From: a filamentous cyanobacterium ESFC-1
GTDB lineage: Bacteria > Cyanobacteriota > Cyanobacteriia > Cyanobacteriales > Spirulinaceae
Direction of reading: 5' to 3'
NCBI GenBank assembly: GCA_000380225.1
Contig: KB904821.1
Location: forward strand, 830,587-894,586
Length of the DNA stretch: 64,000 bases
Positions 45,853 through 55,091 of this stretch are shown piece after piece. Numbering within the stretch: the first letter of the stretch is position 1; each line of letters starts with the position of its first letter. The notes below the pieces were generated by a model. That model searched no databases. It was not told where the DNA came from and saw only the letters and a list, made by a program, of their open reading frames with translations. A program made the position numbers and the translations under genes.

Positions 45853-45881
45853 ATAGCTCGCAATTGCGGGCTATGTTTTTT
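45853..45881 (+). terminator. Terminator after rpmB
   Basis: ATAGC (45853-45857) pairs with GCTAT (45870-45874), with CGC/GCG inside, followed by six T residues. Confidence 0.75.
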
Positions 45882-46078
45882 GTCATTTGTCATTTGTCCC
45901 TTGTCATTTGTCTTTTGTTGTTTGTTGTTGGTTGGGCTTCATGTCCAAATCCCATAATTGATAACTGATAACTGATGACTGTTAACTGAAGAAAGCTCCC
46001 TAAGAAACGGTTGACTGACGTACTCAGTCCGGTCAAAGTAATAAAACAAGAAGATATACGGCAATTTTAAAAATTATT

Positions 46079-47398
46079 ATGTCTAATCGACCCAAAGTTA
46101 TTGTTTTAGATGACGACCCCACGGGTTCCCAAACCGTTCACAGTTGCCTATTGTTAATGCAGTGGGATGTAGAAACCCTGCGGTTGGGGTTGCGCGATGA
46201 AGTGCCGATTTTCTTTGTTTTAACCAATACCAGAGCCTTAACTCCCGAAAAAGCCGCCGCCGTGACGCAGGAAGTCTGTCACAATCTCAAAATTGCCATC
46301 GAAGCCGAGGGGATTGAGGAGTTTTTGGTGGTGAGTCGCTCCGATTCAACCCTAAGAGGGCATTATCCGGTCGAAACGGATGTAATTGCGGGCGAATTGG
46401 GCGATTTTGATGCTCATTTCCTGATTCCTGCTTTTTTTGAAGGCGGTCGCGTTACCAAAGACAGCATTCACTATTTACAGATTGACGGTAAAGATGTACC
46501 CGTCCACAAAACCGAATTTGCCCAGGATTCGGTGTTTGGCTATAGTACCAGCTATCTCCCCGATTACGCTGAGGAGAAAACCCAAGGTCGCATCAAAGCG
46601 ATCGAAGTTGAGCGTTTTGTCTTGTCGGATATTCGGGAAGGAGTACAAAAGCGCCTCAAAAACTTGACAAATAACGTATGTTGTGCAGTAGACGGCGAAA
46701 CCCAAGCCGACCTGGATCGCTTTGCCGAAGATGTGTTGGCTGTCGCGGCTGAAGGTAAGCGCTTTTTATTCCGTAGTGCCGCTAGTATCCTCACCTCCCT
46801 GGCACAGTTGGGGCCGCAGCCCGTCGCCCCGGATGATATGTCCACCTACGATCGCACTGAGCGTCCGGGGATTGTCTTGGTGGGGTCTCACGTTCAAAAA
46901 ACCACTCGCCAACTCCAACAACTCCTACAAGCCCCCAACGTTGCCCCCATTGAAGTGGATGTGGTGCGCTTGCGAGACGACCTCAACCAAGCCGAAACCA
47001 TCCAAACCGAAGTTTCTACCGCCATTGAACAAGCCTTTATTGAAGGTAAAACCGCCGTCATCTATACCAGTCGCGAGGAGTTGCAGTTTGATGACGTACA
47101 GCAACGACTCGATTTTGGGGCGGCGGTGTCTCAACTCCTGATGGATATTGTGCAGAATTTACCTGCCGAGATTGCCTTTTTGATTAGCAAGGGGGGCATT
47201 ACGTCTAATGATGTTTTGAGTACGGGGTTGGGTTTACAATCGGCTCGGTTGTTGGGGCAAATTCTAGCCGGATGTTCGATGGTGATTACCCCAGACGATC
47301 ATCCCCAGTTTCCGAAGTTACCCGTGGTGTTGTTTCCGGGGAATGTGGGGAGCGATCGCGGTTTGGCCACGGTTTACGAGCGTTTAGCCGGATTGTAG
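46079..47398 (+). CDS. Four-carbon acid sugar kinase family (DUF1537)
   Basis: A 439-residue protein of the OtnK/DtnK/DenD kinase family. The N-terminal substrate domain starts VIVLDDDPTGSQTVHS and has VVSRSDSTLRGHYPVE; the C-terminal nucleotide-binding part has ISKGGITSNDV and LPVVLFPGNVGSDRGL. It should phosphorylate a C4 acid sugar or hydroxyacid such as threonate/erythronate in the cytoplasm; the specific substrate is not known in cyanobacteria. No aldolase or isomerase partner gene is adjacent. Start: first ATG. Confidence 0.8.
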   Translation: MSNRPKVIVLDDDPTGSQTVHSCLLLMQWDVETLRLGLRDEVPIFFVLTNTRALTPEKAAAVTQEVCHNLKIAIEAEGIEEFLVVSRSDSTLRGHYPVETDVIAGELGDFDAHFLIPAFFEGGRVTKDSIHYLQIDGKDVPVHKTEFAQDSVFGYSTSYLPDYAEEKTQGRIKAIEVERFVLSDIREGVQKRLKNLTNNVCCAVDGETQADLDRFAEDVLAVAAEGKRFLFRSAASILTSLAQLGPQPVAPDDMSTYDRTERPGIVLVGSHVQKTTRQLQQLLQAPNVAPIEVDVVRLRDDLNQAETIQTEVSTAIEQAFIEGKTAVIYTSREELQFDDVQQRLDFGAAVSQLLMDIVQNLPAEIAFLISKGGITSNDVLSTGLGLQSARLLGQILAGCSMVITPDDHPQFPKLPVVLFPGNVGSDRGLATVYERLAGL

Positions 47399-47442
47399 AG
47401 TTTTTTGGGCAGTAGTTTTTGGGCAATCGGCAATCGTTATGT

Positions 47443-47684
47443 AGGGCTTGCTGAAGAACCTCTCGAACGTAGTCTAGCAAAGAGTTACGAGCATTTTTTT
47501 TGAAAAAAAGTGCAAGGGTCGTTTTTGGGGTTTTAAGGCATTAGGGCGCGATCGCGTATCATCTATAGGGCGATATGGCGCGATCGCAAATCGTCAAAGA
47601 AATTAGGCGCTTGCACTTTTAAGTTCTCAAACAAGGTTCAAATGCTTATGCTGTAAGGACTGTGGCACTTGTTCAGCAAGCCCT
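47443..47684. mobile_element. MITE with 13-bp inverted ends and 4-bp target duplication
   Basis: AGGGCTTGCTGAA (47443-47455) is the exact inverse of TTCAGCAAGCCCT (47672-47684). ATGT stands on both sides (47439-47442 and 47685-47688). The flanks join to a REP seen uninterrupted at 30940-30981. Inside there is no ORF but an inner pair AGTGCAAG / CTTGCACTT. A related end at 60609-60621 belongs to another copy. Confidence 0.8.
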
Positions 47685-47846
47685 ATGTAGGGGCGGGGTT
47701 TCCCCGCCCAACAACCAACAACTAGAAACATGAAATGTTGTTGGGTTTCGTAACCTCAACCCAACCTACTGGCGTAACGCCCCATTTTAGGATTATCGCA
47801 GCAAGAGCGTCATTAGTTATTCGTGCTTATCTAATGACAAAGGGAA
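47685..47846. repeat. REP and CCAACAA repeat before Uma2 gene
   Basis: Right half of the REP broken by the MITE (TAGGGGCGGGGTTTCCCCG), a short CAACAACCAACAA stretch and a GTAACGCCCC element. Together with the MITE this fills the gap between the kinase and the Uma2 gene; no gene. Confidence 0.6.
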
Positions 47847-48512
47847 TCACTTTAACCCTTGAATCCAAGCTCGCACCCCTCGAATGACCTGATTTTCCCC
47901 TTGAGTTTGTCGCTGCTCTAAAAACTGATTCAACTGATTGGCATTCACTTGGGGAAAAGCCAAACTACATTGAGATTCAGTATAAACTCCCGCTTCTAAT
48001 GAATAGATTGCGAGTCCTTTTCTTTTGGTATAACGCCAAACTTCAGGAACTCCCAGCGCTTGATAAATTTCTAGACGTTGTGTGGAAGGACTGGTAATAT
48101 CGACTTCTATGACCAAATCTGGAGGCAGATGGGCGGGAATTGCTGGGTCTAATCCTTCGAGTTTATCCGCATTTTGAATATAAAAAGCGGTATCGGGTTC
48201 GGCGGCTTTTTGTAAGTCTTCTCGTTCGAGGGTTGTTGAACCAACATCAACGACTTCTAAATCCAGTTCTTCGGTTAAAGTTTTAACAATACGAGCTAAT
48301 AAACGATTAATAATTTCATGAAGTTTAGAGGGCATTTTGAGGGTGAGAGTTTTTTGATCGTAAGCAATTCGCGTCGCTCGATGGTTTCCGCTATCTGCTA
48401 AAATTGCTTGGTAAGTTTGCCAACTAATATTAGAAAGAATAATTATCTGGGTGAGTTGTCCTTCAGCATTATTAATATCAAGTTCGCTGATTTGAGTAGA
48501 AATCGCTACCAT
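47847..48512 (-). CDS. Uma2 family (DUF820) endonuclease
   Basis: About 221 residues from the ATG at 48512, preceded by AAAGGT; a TTG at 48530 extends the frame without a ribosome site. The PD-(D/E)XK motifs are EPDTAFYIQNAD, DLVIEVDITSPSTQRLEIYQALGVPEVW (key: D/E residues around EVDI and the Tyr-Gln-Leu-Gly segment) and a terminal RYTKRKGLAIYSL. The catalytic Lys of the typical KLxxY pattern is here R in QRLEIYQALG, so activity is uncertain. It stands alone among repeats. Divergent from minC. Confidence 0.8.
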   Translation of the reverse strand: MVAISTQISELDINNAEGQLTQIIILSNISWQTYQAILADSGNHRATRIAYDQKTLTLKMPSKLHEIINRLLARIVKTLTEELDLEVVDVGSTTLEREDLQKAAEPDTAFYIQNADKLEGLDPAIPAHLPPDLVIEVDITSPSTQRLEIYQALGVPEVWRYTKRKGLAIYSLEAGVYTESQCSLAFPQVNANQLNQFLEQRQTQGENQVIRGVRAWIQGLK

Positions 48513-48644
48513 AAGCTTTACCTTTTTCAAGGTTTTACTTTACTATTTCACCAGTTTAACCTTTGTTATCTTCCTCAATGAGAGTTGTCAATTGACTAAA
48601 ATAATAACAAATGACAAATGACAAATGACCAAGGACTAAATTCA

Positions 48645-49496
48645 ATGACTTCTGAGTCTGTAGAACAAACGTCTGGGGAACAGCCAGATGCGCCAGAAAA
48701 GCCGGAAAACTCGCTATTGACCGATCCGGATGTCCAGATGCGTTTAGCGCGTTTGGATGGTCAGTTGCAGGTGATTTTGCCGAAAGTTAAGAAACGCTCT
48801 GCCCAGGATGATTGGTTGGAGATGTGGCAACAACTGACCCATCGCCTCAATTCGGGGGAGCGTTTTTGGAAGCCAGGGGAGTTGATTCATGTGTTGGCCC
48901 AAGACCAGCTTTTAGATTCGCGCCAGTTGCAAGAAATTGCTGAAGCCCTTAAAAGTGCCGACCTCAACATCGAACGGGTGTACGCCAGTCGCAGACAAAC
49001 GGCGGTAACGGCGGCGGCGGCGGGTTATTCGGTCGAACAACAATCCCCCAATATTGCCCCGATTTTCCCGACGGTGAATGAAGATGAAAACTGCGAATCG
49101 CCGTTATATTTAAAATCAACCCAGCGCTCTGGTATTGAAGTTCGCCATCCTGGTACAGTGATAGTCCTGGGAGATGTCAATCCGGGCAGTAAAATCGTAG
49201 CAGCGAAAGATGTGTTAGTGTTTGGACGACTGCGGGGCATTGCTCATGCCGGGGCGAATGGCGATCGCGTTTGTATTATTGCCGCTTTGCAAATGGAAGC
49301 AACTCAACTTCGTATTGCCGATACCTTGGCCCGCGTCCCCGAACATCCTTCGGGACAGTACGAGCCAGAAATTGCTCATATTGCGCCCCAAGGAATTCAA
49401 ATCGCTCAAGCCAATTATTTCTTTAAGTTCCATTGCTTTGATGCAGAGGCAAATGCCTGGGTGACAACTAACCCGAAATCGTTAACTAACTACTGA
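48645..49496 (+). CDS. minC: Septum-site protein MinC
   Basis: About 283 residues. The ATG at 48645 is preferred because the in-frame start at 48618 lies within STRR repeat sequence (ATGACCAAGGACT). The N-terminal domain is poorly conserved; the C-terminal beta-helix is clear, with GTVIVLGDVNPGSKIVAAKDVLVFGRLRGIAHAGANGD and ALQMEATQLRIAD in the usual positions. It inhibits FtsZ assembly away from midcell, recruited by MinD. minD follows 12 bases downstream. Confidence 0.93.
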   Translation: MTSESVEQTSGEQPDAPEKPENSLLTDPDVQMRLARLDGQLQVILPKVKKRSAQDDWLEMWQQLTHRLNSGERFWKPGELIHVLAQDQLLDSRQLQEIAEALKSADLNIERVYASRRQTAVTAAAAGYSVEQQSPNIAPIFPTVNEDENCESPLYLKSTQRSGIEVRHPGTVIVLGDVNPGSKIVAAKDVLVFGRLRGIAHAGANGDRVCIIAALQMEATQLRIADTLARVPEHPSGQYEPEIAHIAPQGIQIAQANYFFKFHCFDAEANAWVTTNPKSLTNY

Positions 49497-49508
49497 CTTT
49501 AAGATTTT

Positions 49509-50306
49509 ATGAGTCGCATTATCGTTATTACCTCTGGCAAAGGGGGAGTGGGTAAAAGTACGGTGACGGCTAACCTCGGTACTGCCATCGCCCAACGCGG
49601 TCATCAGGTGGCGTTGGTCGATGCTGATTTTGGCCTGCGTAATCTGGATTTATTGTTAGGGTTAGAAAATCGGGTGGTTTATACGGCCATCGAAGCGATC
49701 GCGGGGGAATGTCGCCTCGAACAAGCGTTGGTGAAGGATAAACGCCAACCAGGGTTAGTGTTACTCCCCGCAGCGCAAAATCGCAGCAAAGAAACGGTGA
49801 ATCCGGCGCAGATGCGGCAGTTGGTCAGTCAGTTGTCGCAAAATTACGAGTATATTTTGATTGATTGTCCGGCGGGGATTGAGATGGGGTTTCGTAACGC
49901 GATCGCGCCTGCCCAAGAAGCGATTGTGGTAACAACCCCTGAAGTTGCCGCAGTGCGGGATGCAGACCGGGCTGTAGGACTACTCGAAGCCAATAATATC
50001 CGCATTGTGAATCTCGTTATCAATCGCATTAAGCCAGAAATGGTGCAAATGAACGATATGATGAGCGTCGAGGATGTCCTTGAAATTTTGGCGGTTCCTT
50101 TGTTGGGGATTATTCCCGACGACGAACGGGTGATCGTGGCCAGCAATCGCGGCGAACCCCTTGTCCTGGATGAAAAACTTTCCTTGCCCGCGATCGCGTT
50201 TAACAATATTGCCCGACGTTTAGAAGGCGATAAAGTGCCGTTTCTGGATTTGATGGCGGCTCACAATAACTTATTGAATCGTATTCGCCGCTTTTTCCGC
50301 AGTTGA
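49509..50306 (+). CDS. minD: Septum-site ATPase MinD
   Basis: A 265-residue deviant Walker ATPase that binds membrane through its C-terminal amphipathic helix. Walker A is KGGVGKST (11-18), with the [18 protein letters not shown] segment and DCPAGIE. The C-terminus [11 protein letters not shown] is the membrane-targeting helix. Works with MinC and MinE; same transcription unit. Confidence 0.97.
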   Translation: MSRIIVITSGKGGVGKSTVTANLGTAIAQRGHQVALVDADFGLRNLDLLLGLENRVVYTAIEAIAGECRLEQALVKDKRQPGLVLLPAAQNRSKETVNPAQMRQLVSQLSQNYEYILIDCPAGIEMGFRNAIAPAQEAIVVTTPEVAAVRDADRAVGLLEANNIRIVNLVINRIKPEMVQMNDMMSVEDVLEILAVPLLGIIPDDERVIVASNRGEPLVLDEKLSLPAIAFNNIARRLEGDKVPFLDLMAAHNNLLNRIRRFFRS

Positions 50307-50341
50307 GTTTATGCCTGCACTCTACCTTTTGCTCCCCCATC

Positions 50342-50659
50342 ATGATTAGCGAACTCCTAGAACAATTCTTTCGCTGGAAGCGCCCGGTCAACAGTCGCAG
50401 CGAAGCCCGAAATCGCCTCAAACTGGTGATCGCACAGGATCGGTCGGGCTTGAGTTCTGAGGCGCTAGAAGCGATGCGAAAAGAAATTCTCGAAGTGGTG
50501 GCTCGTTATGTGGAAATCGAACCGAGTGAGTCAGAGTTTTCTCTAGAAAGTGACGATCGCATGACGGCGTTAATTGCTAATTTACCAATCAAACGAGTCC
50601 GCCCCCAAATTGAACCCGATTCTCCCATCCCTTCAGAAGCCTCTGATTCTGAGGAATAA
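50342..50659 (+). CDS. minE: Cell division topological factor MinE
   Basis: A 105-residue protein. The ATG at 50342 gives the normal start [15 protein letters not shown]; the frame from 50303 is not homologous. The anti-MinCD domain ([15 protein letters not shown]) and the topological domain ([12 protein letters not shown]) follow, then an acidic C-terminal tail ([11 protein letters not shown]). Third gene of the minCDE unit. STRR repeats begin right after the stop. Confidence 0.95.
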   Translation: MISELLEQFFRWKRPVNSRSEARNRLKLVIAQDRSGLSSEALEAMRKEILEVVARYVEIEPSESEFSLESDDRMTALIANLPIKRVRPQIEPDSPIPSEASDSEE

Positions 50660-51000
50660 TGGTTGTTGGTTATTGGTTATTGGTTGTTGGTTATTGGTTG
50701 TTGGTTATTGGTTATTGGTTGTTGGTTATTGGTTATTGGTTGTTGGTTATTGGTTATTGGTTATTGGTTGTTGGTTATTGGTTATTGGTTATTGGTATTC
50801 GCCAAAATCCCTCAATTGGTAATTGGTCACTGGTAATTGGTAATTTCTTCCCCTTCTTCCCCCTCTTCCCCCTCTGGACGGGGAAACCCCGCCCCTACAA
50901 CTGCCCATTGCCCAAAAACTGATAACTGATGACTGATAACTGATGACTGATAACTGATGACTGAAAAACTGATGACTGATAACTGTTGACTGATAACTGT
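50660..51000. repeat. STRR array and REP between minE and kinase gene
   Basis: TTGGTTA/TTGGTTG heptamers from 50662 to 50791, a REP in inverse orientation at about 50873-50900 (GGACGGGGAAACCCCGCCCC), and TGATAACTGATGACTG repeats from 50922 to 51000. The last repeat runs directly into the start codon of the kinase gene. Confidence 0.9.
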
Positions 51001-52035
51001 ATGAGTTACTGCCTCAACCCCCACTGCTTCAAGCCCCAGAATCCTGAAAATAGTCAGTTTTGTTTGTCGTGCGGTCACAAACTGCGGCTCAAAGACCGCT
51101 ATCGGGTGTTAGAACCGTTGGGACAAGGAGGATTTGGGCGCACGTTTTTGGCGGTGGATGAGGATTTACCGTCGCAACCGCAGTGTGTAGTCAAGCAGTT
51201 TTTCCCGTTAACCCAAAATCCTGAAAAACAAGCGAAAGCGGCGCAAATGTTTCAGCGAGAAGGGGTACAGTTGAATGATTTGGGTCAACATCCCCAAATT
51301 CCGGTTTTGTTGGCATATTTTAGCCAAAATAAGCAAAAATATTTGGTGCAAGAGTTTATAGACGGTCAGGATTTGGGGCAGGAGTTGGCGACGCGGGGCA
51401 GTTTTGATGAACCGGGGATTCGGGCGTTGTTGCAGGATTTGTTACCCGTGTTGCGGTATGTTCACGATCGCGGGGTGATTCATCGGGATATTAAGCCTCA
51501 AAATATTATCCGCCGTCGTCGCGATCGCGTGTTGTTTTTGGTGGATTTTGGCGCAGCGAAGGCGATCGCGTCTACCCTTCCCGGTGCAACGGGTACGGTA
51601 ATTGGTTCAATGGGCTATACTTCCCCAGAGCAAGCGTTTGGCAAGGCGACTTATGCCAGCGATGTGTTTAGTTTGGGGGTGACTTGTATTAATTTACTCA
51701 CGGGAATTGCGCCCCAGGAGTTGTTCGATCCGGTGGCGGGGGTGTGGTGTTGGCAAGAGCAGGTGCGATCGCCTGTCAGCAGCGCCTTAAAGCACATTCT
51801 CGACAAGATGCTGGCGTTTTCGGTGGAGACTCGTTACCCTTCGGTACAAGCCCTACAAGCCGATTTAAATGCGCCTACAGGGGATTTGGATGACGCGATC
51901 GCCCAACTCAAATCCCAGTTTAATCGCACTCCGGCAACTCCCCCCGTCAATCCCCTCGATGCGGAAATTCAACGGTTGCGGCAGGAGTTGAGAGGGAGCA
52001 ATTCGAGTGAAACCCAGATTGAGGAAAACCCGTGA
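51001..52035 (+). CDS. Serine/threonine protein kinase with N-terminal zinc ribbon
   Basis: About 344 residues. The ATG at 51001 is used; the earlier frame start at 50986 is repeat sequence. Residues 4-26 have C-x4-C...C-x2-C (CLNPHC, CLSCG), a zinc-ribbon found in many cyanobacterial kinases. The kinase domain (about 33-290) has G-loop LGQGGFGRTFLA, VKQFF, catalytic HRDIKPQNI, DFGAAKAI and SMGYTSPEQ. A Pro-rich tail and a short coiled coil end the protein. There is no extra sensor domain. No ribosome site is visible because the repeat abuts the start. Confidence 0.9.
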   Translation: MSYCLNPHCFKPQNPENSQFCLSCGHKLRLKDRYRVLEPLGQGGFGRTFLAVDEDLPSQPQCVVKQFFPLTQNPEKQAKAAQMFQREGVQLNDLGQHPQIPVLLAYFSQNKQKYLVQEFIDGQDLGQELATRGSFDEPGIRALLQDLLPVLRYVHDRGVIHRDIKPQNIIRRRRDRVLFLVDFGAAKAIASTLPGATGTVIGSMGYTSPEQAFGKATYASDVFSLGVTCINLLTGIAPQELFDPVAGVWCWQEQVRSPVSSALKHILDKMLAFSVETRYPSVQALQADLNAPTGDLDDAIAQLKSQFNRTPATPPVNPLDAEIQRLRQELRGSNSSETQIEENP

Positions 52036-52050
52036 TTCTCGCGAATCAGC

Positions 52051-52569
52051 TTATCGCGAATCTCGATTTTTAAAGCCCTCCACATCTCTCAAGGCAGACG
52101 AACCTTGCAAGTCTTGAATGACGCTAAAGCTGCCATCGGTTTCGAGAATTACGGCATCGACTTGATTCAAACTGCCGATGCCTTGATTACGGATGGCGGC
52201 TAAGACTTCTCCTTCGGCTACTCGCTCTTGCTGCAACAAGTTTTGGAGAAATTGACCTTCATAAAAAAGTAGAGTCGGTTTAGCTTTGATTAACTTTTGC
52301 ACGATTTCAGAGCGCACCGCGAGCCAAGTCAGGCCAAACTGATATAACACCAGCAAGCCAAATCCCAGGACAGCTTGAGCTAAGGAGGTGCTTTTGGACA
52401 ACAGCAGGGATGCCAAGATCGAACCAAACGCGATCGTGACTACAAAATCAAAGGAGTTCCATTTCGAGAGAGTTCTTTTACCCGAAATTCGGAGCAAGAA
52501 GATGATGAGAATGTACCCTAAACTGCCAGCAATTAGGGTATGGGCTAAAGATGACCACTGGTTAAACAT
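52051..52569 (-). CDS. DUF421 membrane protein
   Basis: About 172 residues from the ATG at 52569 (MFNQWSSLAHT); the start at 52605 adds a stretch without counterpart in the family. Three transmembrane helices at about 12-30, 40-65 and 70-90 are followed by the soluble YetF-like domain (KPTLLFYEGQFLQNLL, then EGEVLAAIRNQGIGSLNQVDAVILETDGSFSVI). Function of the family is not settled. It converges with the kinase gene, 15 bases apart. Confidence 0.85.
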   Translation of the reverse strand: MFNQWSSLAHTLIAGSLGYILIIFLLRISGKRTLSKWNSFDFVVTIAFGSILASLLLSKSTSLAQAVLGFGLLVLYQFGLTWLAVRSEIVQKLIKAKPTLLFYEGQFLQNLLQQERVAEGEVLAAIRNQGIGSLNQVDAVILETDGSFSVIQDLQGSSALRDVEGFKNRDSR

Positions 52570-52703
52570 GGCTTTTTTGAGAAAGTTCAGGAAACAAAAT
52601 AACAATCATCCAGACAAAAAGTTGGGGCTGAGACGATTGTAGTCTCGATCGACAGATAGAGCGCGATCTCCTTTGTCTGTCGATTGAGGGAGTCATACGG
52701 GTT

Positions 52704-53006
52704 TTGACTTCGATAGGGTTAACGATTAGCTTCTCCCAAACTTACGATTTGTCAGTAGATGGCATTTTTGCCGATGGGTTTGAAGCCGACGATCTTTTTC
52801 CCCTGCCGTTACGCGAAATCGTGTTACACGGCGATAATGCGCCTGCTGAGGTGAAGGAGTTTGCCACCGAAGACGGCTACTTCCCGACGATTCCGGTAGC
52901 CGCAGGGGAGATTAAACAGTCAACCCCCGTACCTGAACCTAGTATGAGTCTGGGTGCAGTTTTGGGTTTAGGTGGACTGTTTTGGCTGCGTCGTCGTAGC
53001 GCCTAG
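52704..53006 (+). pseudogene. Truncated PEP-CTERM protein
   Basis: An open frame from a TTG at 52704 with no ribosome site encodes about 100 residues. The last 25 are a good PEP-CTERM sorting signal: PEPSMSLGAVLGLGG, then a hydrophobic stretch and RRRS. There is no signal peptide, which every PEP-CTERM protein needs for export, so the 5' part of the gene appears to be lost. Upstream (52606-52703) there is no homologous start. It is convergent with the next gene, 8 bases apart. Confidence 0.6.
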
Positions 53007-53014
53007 GTTGCCCG

Positions 53015-53470
53015 TTAAGGGGCAGGTTGGCTCTTAACAAAAGATAAACTCGGATCGACGGAAAAGCGGCGACGAATGGCTTTGCGACCCAAGGTTAAAT
53101 ATAAATCATCGATGTCGTGGTCGATTAAGATGAGTTCGATGGGCCACTCTTTCCCGGCTAAACTCGCCCAGGTTTGAATGATGGGGGAAAGTTGCACATT
53201 GCCCTCAGCGTCGCGGATTTCTTGCTTTTTGATAACGTGGGCTGTGGCTTGGACGACGGTTTGAGGATCGTTGGGCTGGGGCTGAATTTTGAAACGGATG
53301 GCGGGGAAGGTTTCTTGCTCGAAATATTCAAGCTCGAAGGCGCGTAGGGCAGAGGAACGAGTGTTAATATCGATTTTGGTTTCAATACTCGCAATTTGGA
53401 AATCTGGCAGTGCTAGGGATTCTCTCCCGCCAATGAGTGGGAGTTTTTCTGAACTGTGAGGGTTTTTCAC
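53015..53470 (-). CDS. Retropepsin-like (RimB/PF05618) protein with altered active site
   Basis: A 151-residue protein similar to the ATP-dependent zinc protease/retropepsin-like family: LPLIGGRESLALPDFQIASI at 11-30, SSALRAFELEYF in the middle and WPIELILIDHDIDDLYLTLGRKAIRRRF near the end (key: LTLGRKAIRRRF). In active members the Asp lies in DTGA; here the segment reads KIDINTRSSA, so Asp is kept but the Thr-Gly is lost. It may be inactive or a degraded copy. Follows the FHA gene by 43 bases on the same strand. Confidence 0.7.
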   Translation of the reverse strand: MKNPHSSEKLPLIGGRESLALPDFQIASIETKIDINTRSSALRAFELEYFEQETFPAIRFKIQPQPNDPQTVVQATAHVIKKQEIRDAEGNVQLSPIIQTWASLAGKEWPIELILIDHDIDDLYLTLGRKAIRRRFSVDPSLSFVKSQPAP

Positions 53471-53513
53471 TAAGATGGCAACGGTGAGTTCGTTAGTTTA
53501 GCTAAATATATCA

Positions 53514-53921
53514 TTATTGCGTGTCGGATTCGCGATCGCTTATATTGGCAGCCGATGAGCCGGGGATGGTGTAAGTTTGAGCGTCATTGACGGCATAAAT
53601 GAGCTTAAAGTTGACTTTACCCAGAGTAATGATTTCTCCTGTTTGAATTTCGCTGTTTTGGACTCGCGTGCGGTTGATAAAGGTGCCGTTGAGACTTTGG
53701 CGATCGCGAATGGTAATGCAAGCGTTGTTTTCTGCCGCAGTTTTAGAAGATTCTCCTGGGGGATAATAGATGGCGAATACTTCGGCGTGATGGCGGGATA
53801 AACTACCATGTAGCAGGACAATATCGTTATCTCTGGCTCGCCCGATGGTGTTTTTACCGGGTTTCAGGGGATAATAGGTTTCATTGGCCAAACCGGGATT
53901 ACAGACTAAAAAGTAAGGCAT
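53514..53921 (-). CDS. FHA-domain protein
   Basis: A 135-residue single-domain protein that binds phosphothreonine. The motifs are GRARDNDIVL (G-R), SLSRHHAEV (S-x-x-H) and SLNGTFINRTRV (N-G). No other domain is fused. The partner kinase is not known; the 51001 kinase is 1.5 kb away on the other strand. It is the first gene before the retropepsin-like gene. Confidence 0.85.
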   Translation of the reverse strand: MPYFLVCNPGLANETYYPLKPGKNTIGRARDNDIVLLHGSLSRHHAEVFAIYYPPGESSKTAAENNACITIRDRQSLNGTFINRTRVQNSEIQTGEIITLGKVNFKLIYAVNDAQTYTIPGSSAANISDRESDTQ

Positions 53922-54023
53922 GGATCGGTGACGCGCAGCCGGGTTAAGGAAAGTTGGGGTTATTTTGAGAGTTGATTTTCATTTTAGCTTTTGAATGGGG
54001 CGCGGTTGTTCTGAATTTTCCTG

Positions 54024-54545
54024 TTACATTCGATCGAGATATTTTTGATAACCTAAATCCGTCAGTTGGGCTTGTTTGTCGAGGACGGATTGCTTGAGTT
54101 GATTGCGGTATTCTTGGACTTGTTGCTGTAGTTTGGGGTCAAATGCTGCCAGGATTTGCACAGCGAGTAATCCGGCGTTGGTGGCGTTACCAATGGCGAC
54201 GGTAGCGACGGGAATTCCTCTGGGCATTTGTACGATGGAGTAGAGGGAATCTACCCCACTCAGGGTACTGGTTTTGACGGGGACACCAATCACGGGCAGG
54301 GGAGTCAAAGAGGCGATCATTCCCGGTAAATGGGCAGCCCCACCTGCCCCGGCGATAATGACTTTGAGGCCGCGATCGCAAGCGGTTTTGCCGTAGTGAA
54401 CTAGGCGATCGGGGGTGCGGTGAGCCGAGACGATGGCGACTTCGTGAGGAACATTGAACTGTTCGCAAATCGCGATCGCGTCTTGCAGGGTGGGCAAGTC
54501 TGAGTCACTTCCCATAATAATGCCAACTACAGGAGATTCTGTCAT
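54024..54545 (-). CDS. purE: N5-carboxyaminoimidazole ribonucleotide mutase
   Basis: A 173-residue enzyme of purine synthesis that rearranges N5-CAIR to CAIR in the cytoplasm. The signature MGSDSDLPT (12-20), [10 protein letters not shown] and [10 protein letters not shown] are intact. The C-terminal tail ([21 protein letters not shown]) is as in cyanobacterial PurE. Start [10 protein letters not shown] at ATG 54545. Upstream 54546-54818 has no other gene. Confidence 0.95.
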   Translation of the reverse strand: MTESPVVGIIMGSDSDLPTLQDAIAICEQFNVPHEVAIVSAHRTPDRLVHYGKTACDRGLKVIIAGAGGAAHLPGMIASLTPLPVIGVPVKTSTLSGVDSLYSIVQMPRGIPVATVAIGNATNAGLLAVQILAAFDPKLQQQVQEYRNQLKQSVLDKQAQLTDLGYQKYLDRM

Positions 54546-54818
54546 GGGCGAACATTTTTCGGTGATTTTTATCCCTATTGTTTATCCGCGATCGCCGGTC
54601 TTCTTGTCAAATGCGCGATCGCGAGGCTGACCGGTTTTGTAACTATATTTCGCGAAACGTTATGGAGTTTTACGAACTTTTAAGTCTCTTAACGATTAGT
54701 TTTCACAATCGATATTATCAGCTTAAATTATAAAAAGCCCAAGAAGGACGCTTCTGAGGCTTCGCGACGATCTTGAAAATGCTGCTGTGACACTGCACTT
54801 TTATTGTTAAGGAGACTT

Positions 54819-55088
54819 ATGTTCGATCGCCCCGAAGAAACCACATTATCCCTAGAATTTCGCCGAGAACGGGCTGTACGTCGTACTGTAACCGTATTAG
54901 AGACAAAACGCAAGCGGATGCGCGACGATCTCGACCAATTAATCGCTCATCTGGCTATGCTGGTTCCGGCTGAGTTGGTTTCGTCTGCGGATGCGTCCCA
55001 AGCGACGATCTTAGAGGATGCAGCATTTCGTTTGGGAGACGATGCTTTTGCTCAATTGATTTTACAGCTTCTGCAAGAAGGTCATTAA
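54819..55088 (+). CDS. Short helical protein of unknown function
   Basis: An 89-residue protein. The ATG at 54819 follows AAGGAGA, which decides against the earlier frame at 54804. It is mostly helical: an Arg-rich start (RRERAVRRTVTVLETKRKR), then two hydrophobic helices (LDQLIAHLAMLVP and DDAFAQLILQLLQEG). No known motif. It has a strong ribosome site and is convergent with the following gene, 3 bases apart, so I consider it real. Confidence 0.6.
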   Translation: MFDRPEETTLSLEFRRERAVRRTVTVLETKRKRMRDDLDQLIAHLAMLVPAELVSSADASQATILEDAAFRLGDDAFAQLILQLLQEGH

Positions 55089-55091
55089 TTT

